DNA of 64,000 bases, taken from assembly GCA_045652745.1 (NCBI GenBank), contig JAZRUW010000001.1:1-64000 (forward strand), given 5' to 3'. A program made the translations under genes and the position numbers. Below are positions 41,560 through 50,046 of the stretch, in pieces. This DNA is from RGIG2041 sp045652745 (lineage in GTDB: Bacteria > Bacillota > Clostridia > UBA1381 > UMGS1253). Under the pieces are notes generated by a model. The model did not search any database and was not told the origin of the DNA. It worked only from the letters and a program-made list of their open reading frames with translations. Positions within the stretch are counted from its first letter, which is position 1. Each line of letters opens with the position of its first letter.

Positions 41560-42396
41560 ATGCGGAATATTAAAATTGTAGCCGATTCGTCGGCAGATGT
41601 GCTTGAGTTTGAGGATGCGGACTTTTTGAGTGTGCCGATGAAAATACAGTCAGATGAAAAGGAATTTGTGGATGATGCCGCAATGGACGTAGAGGCGATG
41701 ACGGCTTATTTTGACACCTACAAAGGAAAAAGCCGGACATCATGTCCGAATGTATCGGATTGGCTGGAAGCGTTTGGTGATGCGGATGAGGTGTTTTGCA
41801 TTACCATCACCAGTCAGCTTTCCGGAAGTTACAATGCAGCTTGTATTGCAAAGCAGATGTATGAGGCAGAGCATCCGCAAAGGAAGGTGTTTGTATTAGA
41901 CACGCGCAGTGCCGGACCGGAAATGAAACTGATTATTGAACAGTTGGGCGCATGGATACAAGAAGGGAAGGCTTATGAACAGCTTTGTACATCCCTTACG
42001 GATATGGTCAAAAACACAGGCCTTTTGTTTATGCTCAAATCCATGAATAATTTGGCCAACAACGGCAGGGTATCGCCGGTGGTTGCAAAGCTTGCCGGAT
42101 TGATGGGGATTCATCTCGTCGGCAGAGCAAGTGCGCAGGGCGAATTGGAGCCACTTGCGAAATGCCGCGGCGAAAAACGTGCGCTGGAGGAACTGCTGAA
42201 ACAGCTTGGGGATGCCGGACTCCATACGGGCAGAGTGCGCATAGCGCATTGTGATAATATAGCGGCTGCGGAATGTTTAAAAGCAAAAATACAAACTGCG
42301 TTTTCGCAGACCGATGTACAGATATATCGTTGCCGAGGACTGTGCAGTTTTTATGCAGAGCGCGGCGGCTTACTGGTCGGTTTTGAAAAAAGATAA
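41560..42396 (+). CDS. DegV family fatty-acid-binding protein
   Basis: A 278-residue DegV protein starting IKIVADSSADV, with TSCPNVSDW, ITITSQLSGSYNAA and DTRSAGPE. DegV (FakB) proteins bind a fatty acid and present it to the kinase FakA. No fakA gene is in the window. The C-terminal SFYAERGGLLVGF is typical. It is probably co-transcribed with the TrhA gene; start behind tggagga. Confidence 0.9.
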   Translation: MRNIKIVADSSADVLEFEDADFLSVPMKIQSDEKEFVDDAAMDVEAMTAYFDTYKGKSRTSCPNVSDWLEAFGDADEVFCITITSQLSGSYNAACIAKQMYEAEHPQRKVFVLDTRSAGPEMKLIIEQLGAWIQEGKAYEQLCTSLTDMVKNTGLLFMLKSMNNLANNGRVSPVVAKLAGLMGIHLVGRASAQGELEPLAKCRGEKRALEELLKQLGDAGLHTGRVRIAHCDNIAAAECLKAKIQTAFSQTDVQIYRCRGLCSFYAERGGLLVGFEKR

Positions 42397-42403
42397 AAAC
42401 AAT

Positions 42404-42446
42404 AAAAAGAGGCAGGCATACACGTTTTGTATGCCTGCCTCTTTTT
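42404..42446 (+). terminator. Strong rho-independent terminator
   Basis: aaaaagaggcaggcatac / gtatgcctgcctcttttt, an 18-bp stem after the DegV gene. Confidence 0.9.
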
Positions 42447-42774
42447 GAGGATTTTAATCCGTGCGGAATGAAAATCCTTACAATCCCAACCCGCAAATGT
42501 CGAATTCGGGGATGTGGATATGTAACTCAAAATTTTGAGTGCCTGTTTATTGTACTATAATGAAAAAAGTCTGTCTATGGGCAAAATGTACAAGAAAAAA
42601 ATATTTATTTGTTGAATTTGCAAGAAAAACATTATGTTTTAAAAGAAGCGTAGAAAAAATCAAAAACATTCTTGCTATTTTATTTTTCTTACAGTATAAT
42701 ATGTATTACGCAACATTTTGTTTGTTATTTTAATGGCTTACCATATATTGTATAAAAGGCAAGGTGAGAATACT
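42447..42774. promoter_or_regulatory. nrdD upstream region with a candidate NrdR box
   Basis: This 330-bp AT-rich region has no gene. Near its 3' end the core CCATATATTG (42741-42750) differs at one position from the NrdR-box core CWATATATWG; a weaker match (acagtataatatgtat) lies at 42691-42706. NrdR boxes usually come as pairs, so the spacing (47 bp) makes the second doubtful. Confidence 0.4.
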
Positions 42775-44895
42775 ATGATTATGATTATCAAAAAAGACGG
42801 AACGGCAGAAGAATATAATGTAGAAAAAGTCATCACGGCGGTGCAGAAATCCGCGTTTCGCGCGCTTGTAACCTTTTCGGAGGAGGATTTGCGTAAGATT
42901 TGTGTGTTTGTCGACGGGCGCGTGCAGAATTTAGGCAAAACGGAAATTCATATTTCTGAAATGCATAACATCGTGGAAGGTGCGCTGGATTTGGTCAATC
43001 CGGTTGTGGCGAAAAGCTACCGTGATTACAGAAACTACAAGCAGGATTTCGTACATATGCTTGACGAGGTATACAGAAAGAGTCAGGCGATTATGTATAT
43101 TGGCGATAAAGAAAATTCCAATTCGGATTCTGCACTGGTGTCCACAAAACGTTCTTTGATTTTTAATCAGTTAAATAAATCCTTATACCAGAAGTTTTTT
43201 ATGACGGTGGAAGAGTTGCAAGCTTGTCGCGAGGGGTATATTTATGTGCACGATATGTCTGCGCGCCGTGACACGATGAACTGCTGTTTGTTTGATGTGC
43301 AAAACGTACTTGCGGGCGGCTTTGAAATGGGCAATTTGTGGTACAACGAGCCGAAAACGCTCGATGTAGCGTTTGACGTTATCGGCGACATTGTATTATC
43401 TGCCGCAAGTCAGCAGTACGGCGGTTTTACGGTGCCGGAGGTGGACAAGATTTTGGCGCCGTATGCGGAAAAATCCTATAAGAAATTCTATGACAGATAT
43501 ATACAGCTCGGTCTGGAAGAGCAAAGAGCGCACGAAGAGGCGGAAAAAGACATTGTCAACGACTTTATGCAGGGTTTTCAAGGTTGGGAATACAAGTTTA
43601 ACACAGTGGCATCCAGCCGTGGCGACTATCCGTTTATTACGATGACGGCGGGCCTGGGCAAAGAGCGTTTTTCCAAAATGGCGACAAAGTTAATGCTTGA
43701 GGTGCGCCGCAAAGGGCAGGGCAAAAAATGGTGTAAAAAGCCGGTGCTCTTCCCAAAAATTGTGTTCTTGTATGACGAAAATCTGCACGGGCCGGGCGGC
43801 GAACTGGAAGATGTTTTTGAAGCGGGTATCGAATGCTCAAGAAAGAGTATGTATCCGGATTGGCTGTCGCTGACAGGTGAAGGATATGTCGCAAGTATTT
43901 ATAAAAAATACGGAAAGGTGATTTCGCCGATGGGATGCCGTGCTTTTCTGTCGCCGTGGTATGAACGCGGCGGTATGAAACCGGCGGATAATAAAGATAC
44001 ACCGGTTTTCGTCGGCAGATTTAATATCGGTGCGGTAAGTTTGCATTTGCCGATGATTTACGCGAAAGCGCAAAAGGAAAGCAAGGATTTTTACGAGGTG
44101 CTCGACTATTATCTCAATTTGATTCGTCAAGTGCATATTCGCACATACGATTATTTGGGCGAAATGCGCGCGTCCACCAATCCGCTTGCGTACTGTGAGG
44201 GCGGATTTTACGGCGGGAAACTGGGCATACACGATAAGATTAAACCGCTGTTAAAGTCGGCTACTGCCTCGTTTGGCATTACGGCACTTAATGAACTTCA
44301 GCAGCTCCATAACAAACATTCGCTTGTAGAAGACGGAAATTTTGCCATTGATGTTATGGAGTATATCAATGCGCGCGTAAATGAGTTTAAGGAAGAAGAC
44401 GGCAATCTGTATGCGCTCTACGGCACGCCAGCAGAGAGCCTTTGCGGTTTGCAGATTGAGCAGTTCCGCAAAAAGTACGGTATCATCGAAAATGTTTCCG
44501 ACCATCCGTATGTATCCAACAGTTTCCATTGTCATGTTTCTGAAGATATTACGCCGATTGAAAAGCAGGATTTGGAAAAGCGTTTCTGGGATTTATTAAA
44601 CGGCGGCAAGATTCAGTATGTAAAATATCCGATTGATTACAATGTCGAAGCTGTAAAAACGCTAGTGCGCCGCGCGATGGATATGGGCTTTTATGAAGGT
44701 GTGAATTTGTCGTTGGCTTACTGTGACGAGTGCGGACATCAGGAACTTGAAATGGATGTGTGTCCGAAATGCGGCAGCAGCAATTTAACGAAAATTGACC
44801 GCATGAACGGTTATCTTTCTTACTCGCGCGTGAAGGGCGAAAGCCGCCTAAATGATGCGAAAATGGCGGAGATTAAGGATAGGAGAAGTATGTAA
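42775..44895 (+). CDS. nrdD: Anaerobic ribonucleoside-triphosphate reductase (class III)
   Basis: A 706-residue class III reductase. An N-terminal ATP-cone (about residues 1-95, KKDGTAEEYNVEKV) gives allosteric control; the barrel follows; the C-terminus has the zinc site CDECG..CPKCGS and the glycyl-radical motif RMNGYLSYSRV. It reduces NTPs to dNTPs without oxygen after activation by NrdG. Start at 42775 behind aaggtgag. The stop overlaps the nrdG start by one base. Confidence 0.97.
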   Translation: MIMIIKKDGTAEEYNVEKVITAVQKSAFRALVTFSEEDLRKICVFVDGRVQNLGKTEIHISEMHNIVEGALDLVNPVVAKSYRDYRNYKQDFVHMLDEVYRKSQAIMYIGDKENSNSDSALVSTKRSLIFNQLNKSLYQKFFMTVEELQACREGYIYVHDMSARRDTMNCCLFDVQNVLAGGFEMGNLWYNEPKTLDVAFDVIGDIVLSAASQQYGGFTVPEVDKILAPYAEKSYKKFYDRYIQLGLEEQRAHEEAEKDIVNDFMQGFQGWEYKFNTVASSRGDYPFITMTAGLGKERFSKMATKLMLEVRRKGQGKKWCKKPVLFPKIVFLYDENLHGPGGELEDVFEAGIECSRKSMYPDWLSLTGEGYVASIYKKYGKVISPMGCRAFLSPWYERGGMKPADNKDTPVFVGRFNIGAVSLHLPMIYAKAQKESKDFYEVLDYYLNLIRQVHIRTYDYLGEMRASTNPLAYCEGGFYGGKLGIHDKIKPLLKSATASFGITALNELQQLHNKHSLVEDGNFAIDVMEYINARVNEFKEEDGNLYALYGTPAESLCGLQIEQFRKKYGIIENVSDHPYVSNSFHCHVSEDITPIEKQDLEKRFWDLLNGGKIQYVKYPIDYNVEAVKTLVRRAMDMGFYEGVNLSLAYCDECGHQELEMDVCPKCGSSNLTKIDRMNGYLSYSRVKGESRLNDAKMAEIKDRRSM

Positions 44896-45386
44896 TGCGT
44901 TACCATAATATAACGAAAGATGATATGCTCAACGGTGACGGACTGCGCGTTTGTTTGTGGGTGGCCGGCTGTACGCATGCCTGCAAGGATTGCCACAATC
45001 CGATTACGTGGGATATTTGCGGCGGCATCGAGTTTGATGCGGCGGCGAAGCAGGAGCTGTTTGATGTGCTTGCAAAACCATATATTTCCGGTATTACATT
45101 GACGGGCGGCGACCCGCTCCATCCGCAAAACAGAGAGGAAATCGGTGCATTGGTACGTGAAATCCGAGAAAAATTTCCGATGAAAACGATTTGGTTATAT
45201 ACGGGATTTTTATGGGAGGAAATCTGTGATTTGGACTTTGTGCCGCTTTTGGATGTTGTTGCGGACGGAGAATTTGTAGCAGAGCTCAAAGATGTGAAAT
45301 TACATTGGGTCGGCAGCAGCAATCAGCGCGTCATTGATGTAAAACAGACCTTGAAAACGGGAAATATTGTACTACATATTTCGTAA
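44895..45386 (+). CDS. nrdG: Anaerobic ribonucleotide reductase activating enzyme
   Basis: A 163-residue radical-SAM activase with the cluster motif C26-x3-C30-x2-C33 (GCTHACKDCHNP) and TLTGGDPLHPQNREEI for SAM binding. It generates the glycyl radical in NrdD. Translationally coupled to nrdD (TAATG overlap). Confidence 0.96.
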   Translation: MRYHNITKDDMLNGDGLRVCLWVAGCTHACKDCHNPITWDICGGIEFDAAAKQELFDVLAKPYISGITLTGGDPLHPQNREEIGALVREIREKFPMKTIWLYTGFLWEEICDLDFVPLLDVVADGEFVAELKDVKLHWVGSSNQRVIDVKQTLKTGNIVLHIS

Positions 45387-45399
45387 AGGAGCATGTGCT

Positions 45400-47205
45400 G
45401 TGGAACAGAAATTAAAAATCGGTTATTTTGCACATTGGTTCCAATCGCCGTACAAATTTACGGAGTTCTTGGAAGAACAGGGCATTGAGATTGAAAAAAT
45501 CGAGAATTCCAGGAAGGGATATCTTGAACGTTACGATGTTGCCGTTATCGAGCAGCACGGCTTTAACGATTTTGTAGAAAATGATGAGTTGTATATCCGT
45601 GATTGGGTAAGTCGCGGCGGCATATTGATGTTCATGCATCAGGACTATATGCGCTGGGCGCCGTATTTTTTGCCGCATGAGCTTGGGCATACGCACCTTA
45701 TTCATCGGTATATTCCGACGATTGGCGGATGCAAGGCGGACGAAACGTTTACAAATGACAATACGCCGTATATGACATATATGATGCCCTGGATTGAAGA
45801 CGCGGGCAAGCGATTGTTTTTAGAACCGGAAACCATAACGCCGGATGAGATGATAGACTGGCATCTGGATGTGAATACATTTCGCATAGTGCGCGGCAAT
45901 AATATTACTTTAGACGGCCTCTTAAATGACGGAAATGGTATGGGAGATTATGTACGTACAACAGCGCTGTCGTGCTTTTTGGCCAATGACAATTGGGAAG
46001 TGCTCGGCTCGTTTATGGATCCGGCGGTGAAGGATGGCGCATTGATTTTAAAAGCCAACTACGGCAAGGGCATGTACTTTTTAAATCAAGTACTCTTTCC
46101 GGAAATAAAAGACGCAAAAGCAGAGCGAGTATTTGCGTTCTGGAAAAAATATATAAAGAATCTGCTTGCGTATTTTGAACGCTTTAAAAACGGCGAAAGT
46201 GAAGAACTGCCGGTGCAGGAAAAAAAGACGTTGCCGATTAAGAAAAACTATAAACTGGCGGCACATATGCATTCTTTGGATTGGTACGGATGTGATGCGC
46301 AACCGGGTACGATTCATGCATTGCTTCGTTACAAAAATGTGGACATCTGTTCCATTGCCATTAAGGATAATGCGCCGTATGACGGCCAACTGGATGTAGG
46401 TAAATATTCCGATGACAAGGTTTTGTTTTTGGACGGGCAGGAATATCATCCATTTAACTGGGGTGACAAAAACGGACATTTAAGCCACAATACATATCAT
46501 GCGCTCGCCATCGGCATTGATTCAGATGCGTACACGCAGGAGTTTACGCAGAGCCGCTATTCGGATGAAGAAATTGCACAAAATATTCAAAAGGCGATTG
46601 ACTATGTGCACGCACACAACGGTGTGATTTGTGCAACGCATCCGAAAGTGGATTACTGGAAGGACTACAACTATGATGCAGTGGATATTGAGCCGCTTCG
46701 TCCGCTTGCGGGAACGGATATTGAAAAGTTCTGGCTTTCCGGCAAGAAGATTGCACATATGGTCAGCGTGGATTTGTTTGGACATCGCCGCTTTTATGAC
46801 AATCCGGCGGTGAATTTCGTGTACTTGCAGGGCAAGGTGCCATGCCGTGACAGCGTGTGTGATGCGATTCGCGCAGGGCGCACAATAGCGGCCTGCGGCT
46901 TTGAGGAAGCGGATGTGTACATCGGTGATTTTCTGCCGGGCGATACGCTGACTTTGGCGGAGGCAAAGGCCGGCGTGCTGCATATCAGTGCAAAAGTAAT
47001 TCGAGAAACGATTCGCAAGGTGCGTGTGTATTCCGGTACGGAACTGATATTTGAGAAAAGCGAGGACATGGGGAGCGACATCTCTATGGATATTCCGCTT
47101 GCGGATTATACGCTCGGCAAGTTTATTCGCGTAGAGGTAGAGGGACGAAATGAACATTGGATTTGCAACTCTACACCATTTTATATTCAGGGGGAAAGAA
47201 AATGA
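45400..47205 (+). CDS. Two-domain PHP-type metallohydrolase (CehA/McbA-like) with amidotransferase-like N-terminus
   Basis: A 601-residue protein. The N-terminal half (about 1-270) looks like a ThuA/GATase-like fold (GYFAHWFQSPYKFTEFLE, YDVAVIEQHG, SRGGILMFMHQDY). The second half (about 290-520) has a PHP-like metal site: LAAHMHSLDWYG, AIKDNAPYDGQ, LDGQEYHPF, CATHPKVDYW and a late HRRFYDNPAVN. CehA/McbA proteins are esterases or phosphoesterases. A C-terminal beta domain ends it. Start is a GTG behind aaagga, since no in-frame ATG is supported. It lies between nrdG and dut, with an ATGA overlap to dut. Substrate unknown. Confidence 0.75.
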   Translation: MEQKLKIGYFAHWFQSPYKFTEFLEEQGIEIEKIENSRKGYLERYDVAVIEQHGFNDFVENDELYIRDWVSRGGILMFMHQDYMRWAPYFLPHELGHTHLIHRYIPTIGGCKADETFTNDNTPYMTYMMPWIEDAGKRLFLEPETITPDEMIDWHLDVNTFRIVRGNNITLDGLLNDGNGMGDYVRTTALSCFLANDNWEVLGSFMDPAVKDGALILKANYGKGMYFLNQVLFPEIKDAKAERVFAFWKKYIKNLLAYFERFKNGESEELPVQEKKTLPIKKNYKLAAHMHSLDWYGCDAQPGTIHALLRYKNVDICSIAIKDNAPYDGQLDVGKYSDDKVLFLDGQEYHPFNWGDKNGHLSHNTYHALAIGIDSDAYTQEFTQSRYSDEEIAQNIQKAIDYVHAHNGVICATHPKVDYWKDYNYDAVDIEPLRPLAGTDIEKFWLSGKKIAHMVSVDLFGHRRFYDNPAVNFVYLQGKVPCRDSVCDAIRAGRTIAACGFEEADVYIGDFLPGDTLTLAEAKAGVLHISAKVIRETIRKVRVYSGTELIFEKSEDMGSDISMDIPLADYTLGKFIRVEVEGRNEHWICNSTPFYIQGERK

Positions 47206-47699
47206 AAAGAATCGCAAAGTTTGAAAAGGTATCTGTAGAGCAGTTTGCAAAGGATTTGGATGTGAGCAGAGCGTATGCAGCGACGGTGCATGAACAAATC
47301 AAGCTGCCGAAGCGTGCAACCGCCGGCTCAGCAGGCTATGATTTTTATGCGAATGAGGATTTTGAACTGACGCCGGGTGAAAGCATTAAAATTCCGACGG
47401 GCGTACGTGTACGTATTGACGAGGGTTGGGTGCTCAAAATCTATCCGAGAAGCGGTCTTGGTTTTAAATTCCGTCTGCAACTGGACAACACTGTCGGTAT
47501 CATCGACAGTGACTATTATTACTCGGATAACGAGGGGCATATATTTGTTAAGTTAACCAATGATTCCAAGGAGAACAAAACGGTCGCAATCAAGAAAGGT
47601 GAAGGCTTTGCACAGGGCATTTTCTTAGAATACGGCATCACGGAAGATGACGATGCGCAGGGTGTGCGCAACGGCGGTTTCGGCTCTACAACGAAGTAA
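47202..47699 (+). CDS. dut: dUTP diphosphatase
   Basis: A 165-residue trimeric-type dUTPase. Motif 1 GSAGYDFYA, motif 2 PRSGLGFKF, motif 3 GIIDSDYYYS and the C-terminal motif 5 NGGFGST are present. It cleaves dUTP to dUMP and PPi. A roughly 35-residue N-terminal helix precedes motif 1, longer than in E. coli Dut. Its start codon overlaps the preceding stop (ATGA), tying it to the nrdDG operon and thus to dNTP supply. Confidence 0.9.
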   Translation: MKRIAKFEKVSVEQFAKDLDVSRAYAATVHEQIKLPKRATAGSAGYDFYANEDFELTPGESIKIPTGVRVRIDEGWVLKIYPRSGLGFKFRLQLDNTVGIIDSDYYYSDNEGHIFVKLTNDSKENKTVAIKKGEGFAQGIFLEYGITEDDDAQGVRNGGFGSTTK

Positions 47700-47749
47700 T
47701 TAAACAAGCGTCTTTCTGCACGTTGTGCAAAAAGACGCTTGTTTAATTA
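47697..47749. terminator. Bidirectional terminator between dut and LysR
   Basis: taattaaacaagcgtcttt / aaagacgcttgtttaatta is a long, nearly perfect stem between convergent genes, with an inner ctgcacgttgtgc loop. Confidence 0.9.
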
Positions 47750-48613
47750 TGCATCCTGCGAATATTCCTTTGCAACACAGAGCAGCATATCCAAAAACAG
47801 CTGTGTAGCCTTTGAGGTGTATTTTTGCGTGTTGATATAGGCGAAGGTGTGCCGTTTGAAACCGGAGACCTTTCTGCATTCAACGTTATCCGAGAAGGTA
47901 TCCTTCCACGAAATGGACGGAATGAATGAAATACCGAGTCCCATTTCGATGTATTTTCTAATATAGTCCGGGTCGTCGCTTTGTACGACAATGTTTGGCG
48001 TGAAGCCCTCGGCGTTGCAGATTTCGTTTGTCAGCTTATACAAACCGCTTTTGTTGCTCATAGCAATAAATCTTTCATTTTCTAGGTCTTTTATGCGGAT
48101 TTCCTGGTTTTTTATCAGGGGATTATTTTTACTGATCGCCAGAAGCAGACTGTCTACGACGAGCAGATGTTTTGAAAAAATTTTCTTTTCAAGAATTTTG
48201 TCTGATATAATCAAGTCGTAAGTATCTGTGGCGCATTCGGCAGAGTGGTTGATAAAAAATACGACATCCTTATAGCTTTTCTGGAACTGCTCTATCGCTT
48301 TTGTTACAATTCGCCTGTTTGTTTCTGTGAGGATTTTGATTTCGCCCGTGATTTTTTCCTTGTCGCACAGCTTGGTTTTTGCGTCATGTATCAGCAGCAG
48401 GGCTTTTTTCACGTGCGAATAGAATAATTTGCCCTGCTCATTTAGAAAAAGCTTGTTGGAGGAACGGTCAAACAGGATGACGTTTAACTCTGATTCAAGC
48501 CTGTGTATGCTCTGGGAAATGTTGGAGGTCGGTACACTGTAGGTTCTTGCGGTTTTAGAAAAGTTTTCCGTTTCGGCTGCGTTACAAAAGTATTGAAGTT
48601 GCAAAAGCTCCAT
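47747..48613 (-). CDS. LysR family transcriptional regulator (probable madLM regulator)
   Basis: A 288-residue LysR with HTH FSKTARTYSVPTSNISQSIHRLE (in the first 45 residues) and wing LFDRSSNKLFLNEQG, plus an effector domain. It is divergent from madL, with an inverted repeat in between, so control of malonate uptake is the natural inference. It belongs with the regulators at 552 and 11969 by HTH sequence. Start at 48613 behind gaggtga; the longer frame to 48682 runs into the promoter region. Confidence 0.9.
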   Translation of the reverse strand: MELLQLQYFCNAAETENFSKTARTYSVPTSNISQSIHRLESELNVILFDRSSNKLFLNEQGKLFYSHVKKALLLIHDAKTKLCDKEKITGEIKILTETNRRIVTKAIEQFQKSYKDVVFFINHSAECATDTYDLIISDKILEKKIFSKHLLVVDSLLLAISKNNPLIKNQEIRIKDLENERFIAMSNKSGLYKLTNEICNAEGFTPNIVVQSDDPDYIRKYIEMGLGISFIPSISWKDTFSDNVECRKVSGFKRHTFAYINTQKYTSKATQLFLDMLLCVAKEYSQDA

Positions 48614-48664
48614 TATAATCACCTCTGTATAATTGTATTGTAAAATCTTAAATTTGTCAATATG

Positions 48665-48688
48665 CACTATACAATATAACATATAGTG
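48665..48688. promoter_or_regulatory. Inverted repeat between LysR and madL
   Basis: cactata-N10-tatagtg (48665-48671 and 48682-48688) lies midway between the divergent genes. The 24-bp dyad is a good candidate LysR site. Confidence 0.55.
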
Positions 48689-48773
48689 GGTATATAATAT
48701 TACATTATTTACAATGTATCCGTGTTATTTTATAATAATTTCATCTTTGCAATACGAAAGGATGATTTATTTT

Positions 48774-49163
48774 ATGATTTACGGTGTAGCTATCTTGTCC
48801 GGCTGCGTGCTGATCGGCTCGTTTGTCGGGAATTTGCTTGGTCTGCTGACCGGCTTGAACTCCGATATCGGTGGCGTCGGCTTTGCGATGGTTTTGCTTT
48901 TGATGGTAACCAATTCAAAGAAAATAAACGGGATTTTGCCGAAGGGATATACCAAGGGCATTGATTTCTGGAAGGAAATGTTTATTCCGGTTGTTATTGC
49001 GATGTCCGCTTCGCAGAATGTTATCAGCGCCCTCGACGGCGGTTTGCTTGCGCTGATAGCCGGTGCCGGCGTAGTCATTGTTATGATGCTGCTTATGCCA
49101 CTGCTTAAAAAGCTCACGGCGAAAACGTCGCAGGATGAAAAAGACGGGGAGGTAGAGGCATGA
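48774..49163 (+). CDS. madL: Malonate transporter subunit MadL
   Basis: A 129-residue membrane protein with four hydrophobic segments, starting IYGVAILSGCVLIGSFVG and containing LNSDIGGVGFAMVLL, characteristic of MadL. MadL and MadM together form a sodium-dependent malonate carrier. Start at 48774; an ATG four codons upstream would leave no room for a ribosome binding site. It overlaps madM by 4 bp. Confidence 0.88.
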   Translation: MIYGVAILSGCVLIGSFVGNLLGLLTGLNSDIGGVGFAMVLLLMVTNSKKINGILPKGYTKGIDFWKEMFIPVVIAMSASQNVISALDGGLLALIAGAGVVIVMMLLMPLLKKLTAKTSQDEKDGEVEA

Positions 49164-49933
49164 AGGCGATATTAGATATTTTTACAGACCTTTTTGTAAG
49201 CAATGCATTTGTTATGTCCTTTTTAATTGTCGGCATTATTTCTTTGTTTGCAAACTTTGTTTCGACGAAGATTACGAAGGGCAGAATTCATGCATCAGCC
49301 ATTGCTATTTTTATTGGTCTCATTTTGGCGTACATAGGCGGTAAGGCGACCGGCGGTTCGAAAGGCCTTGCTGATGTTACGATATTTACGGGTATCGGTG
49401 TGTTGGGCGCATCCACACTTCGTGATTTCACGATTGTTTCCACCTCTTTCGGTGCGAAATTCTCTGAAATTAAAAAGTGCGGTCTGGCCGGCGTGATTGC
49501 ACTTTTGATTGGTATTATTGGCACGTTCATTATTGGCGCAGTGGTGGCCTTTGCGTTCGGCTACAGGGATGCGGCAAGTGTGACAACGATTGCGGCAGGC
49601 ACCGTCACCTTCGTTGTCGGCCCAGTTACGGGGGCGGCGGTCGGTGCAGATTCGGCCGTGATTGCAATTTCGATTGCAGCGGGCGTGTTTAAGTCTATTG
49701 CAGTTATGCTCGTTACCCCGATGGTGGCCAAAAAGATTGGCCTTACAACGCCGGGAGCGGCTATGATTTTCGGCGGTCTGATGGGAACGACAAGCGGTAC
49801 TAGCGCTGGCCTTGCGGCTACGGATCCGAAGCTGGTGCCATACGGTGCGATGACATCTACGTTTTATACAGGACTTGGCTGTCTGTTTTGTCCGTCGGTA
49901 CTGTTCTTCCTGGTAAAATTGTTCTTGCCGTAA
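49160..49933 (+). CDS. madM: Malonate transporter subunit MadM
   Basis: A 257-residue membrane protein with about eight hydrophobic helices and glycine-rich family motifs (FTGIGVLGASTLRDFTIVST, TFVVGPVTGAAVGADSAVIA, GGLMGTTSGTSAGLAATDP). It is the partner of MadL. No malonate decarboxylase genes are in the window, so the fate of imported malonate must be encoded elsewhere, or the carrier has another substrate. Confidence 0.88.
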   Translation: MKAILDIFTDLFVSNAFVMSFLIVGIISLFANFVSTKITKGRIHASAIAIFIGLILAYIGGKATGGSKGLADVTIFTGIGVLGASTLRDFTIVSTSFGAKFSEIKKCGLAGVIALLIGIIGTFIIGAVVAFAFGYRDAASVTTIAAGTVTFVVGPVTGAAVGADSAVIAISIAAGVFKSIAVMLVTPMVAKKIGLTTPGAAMIFGGLMGTTSGTSAGLAATDPKLVPYGAMTSTFYTGLGCLFCPSVLFFLVKLFLP

Positions 49934-49972
49934 TGCCATAATATTGAAATTGAAACTTAGTTTGACAAATCA

Positions 49973-50001
49973 TTGACACAAGGTGGCCAAAGTGCTATAA
50001 T
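49973..50001 (+). promoter_or_regulatory. SigA-type promoter of proS
   Basis: TTGACA (49973-49978) and TATAAT (49996-50001), 17 bp apart. The leader is only about 40 nt, so there is no room for a T-box. Confidence 0.85.
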
Positions 50002-50046
50002 ATTACAGATATCGGCTTTATGCCGTTTGAAAGGAAGTAATACACT

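Noticed and set aside
49979..50046. T-box riboswitch before proS (and before leuS)
   Set aside because: The proS leader is about 40 nt and leuS follows rsfS by 12 bp; neither holds a T-box sequence or specifier loop.
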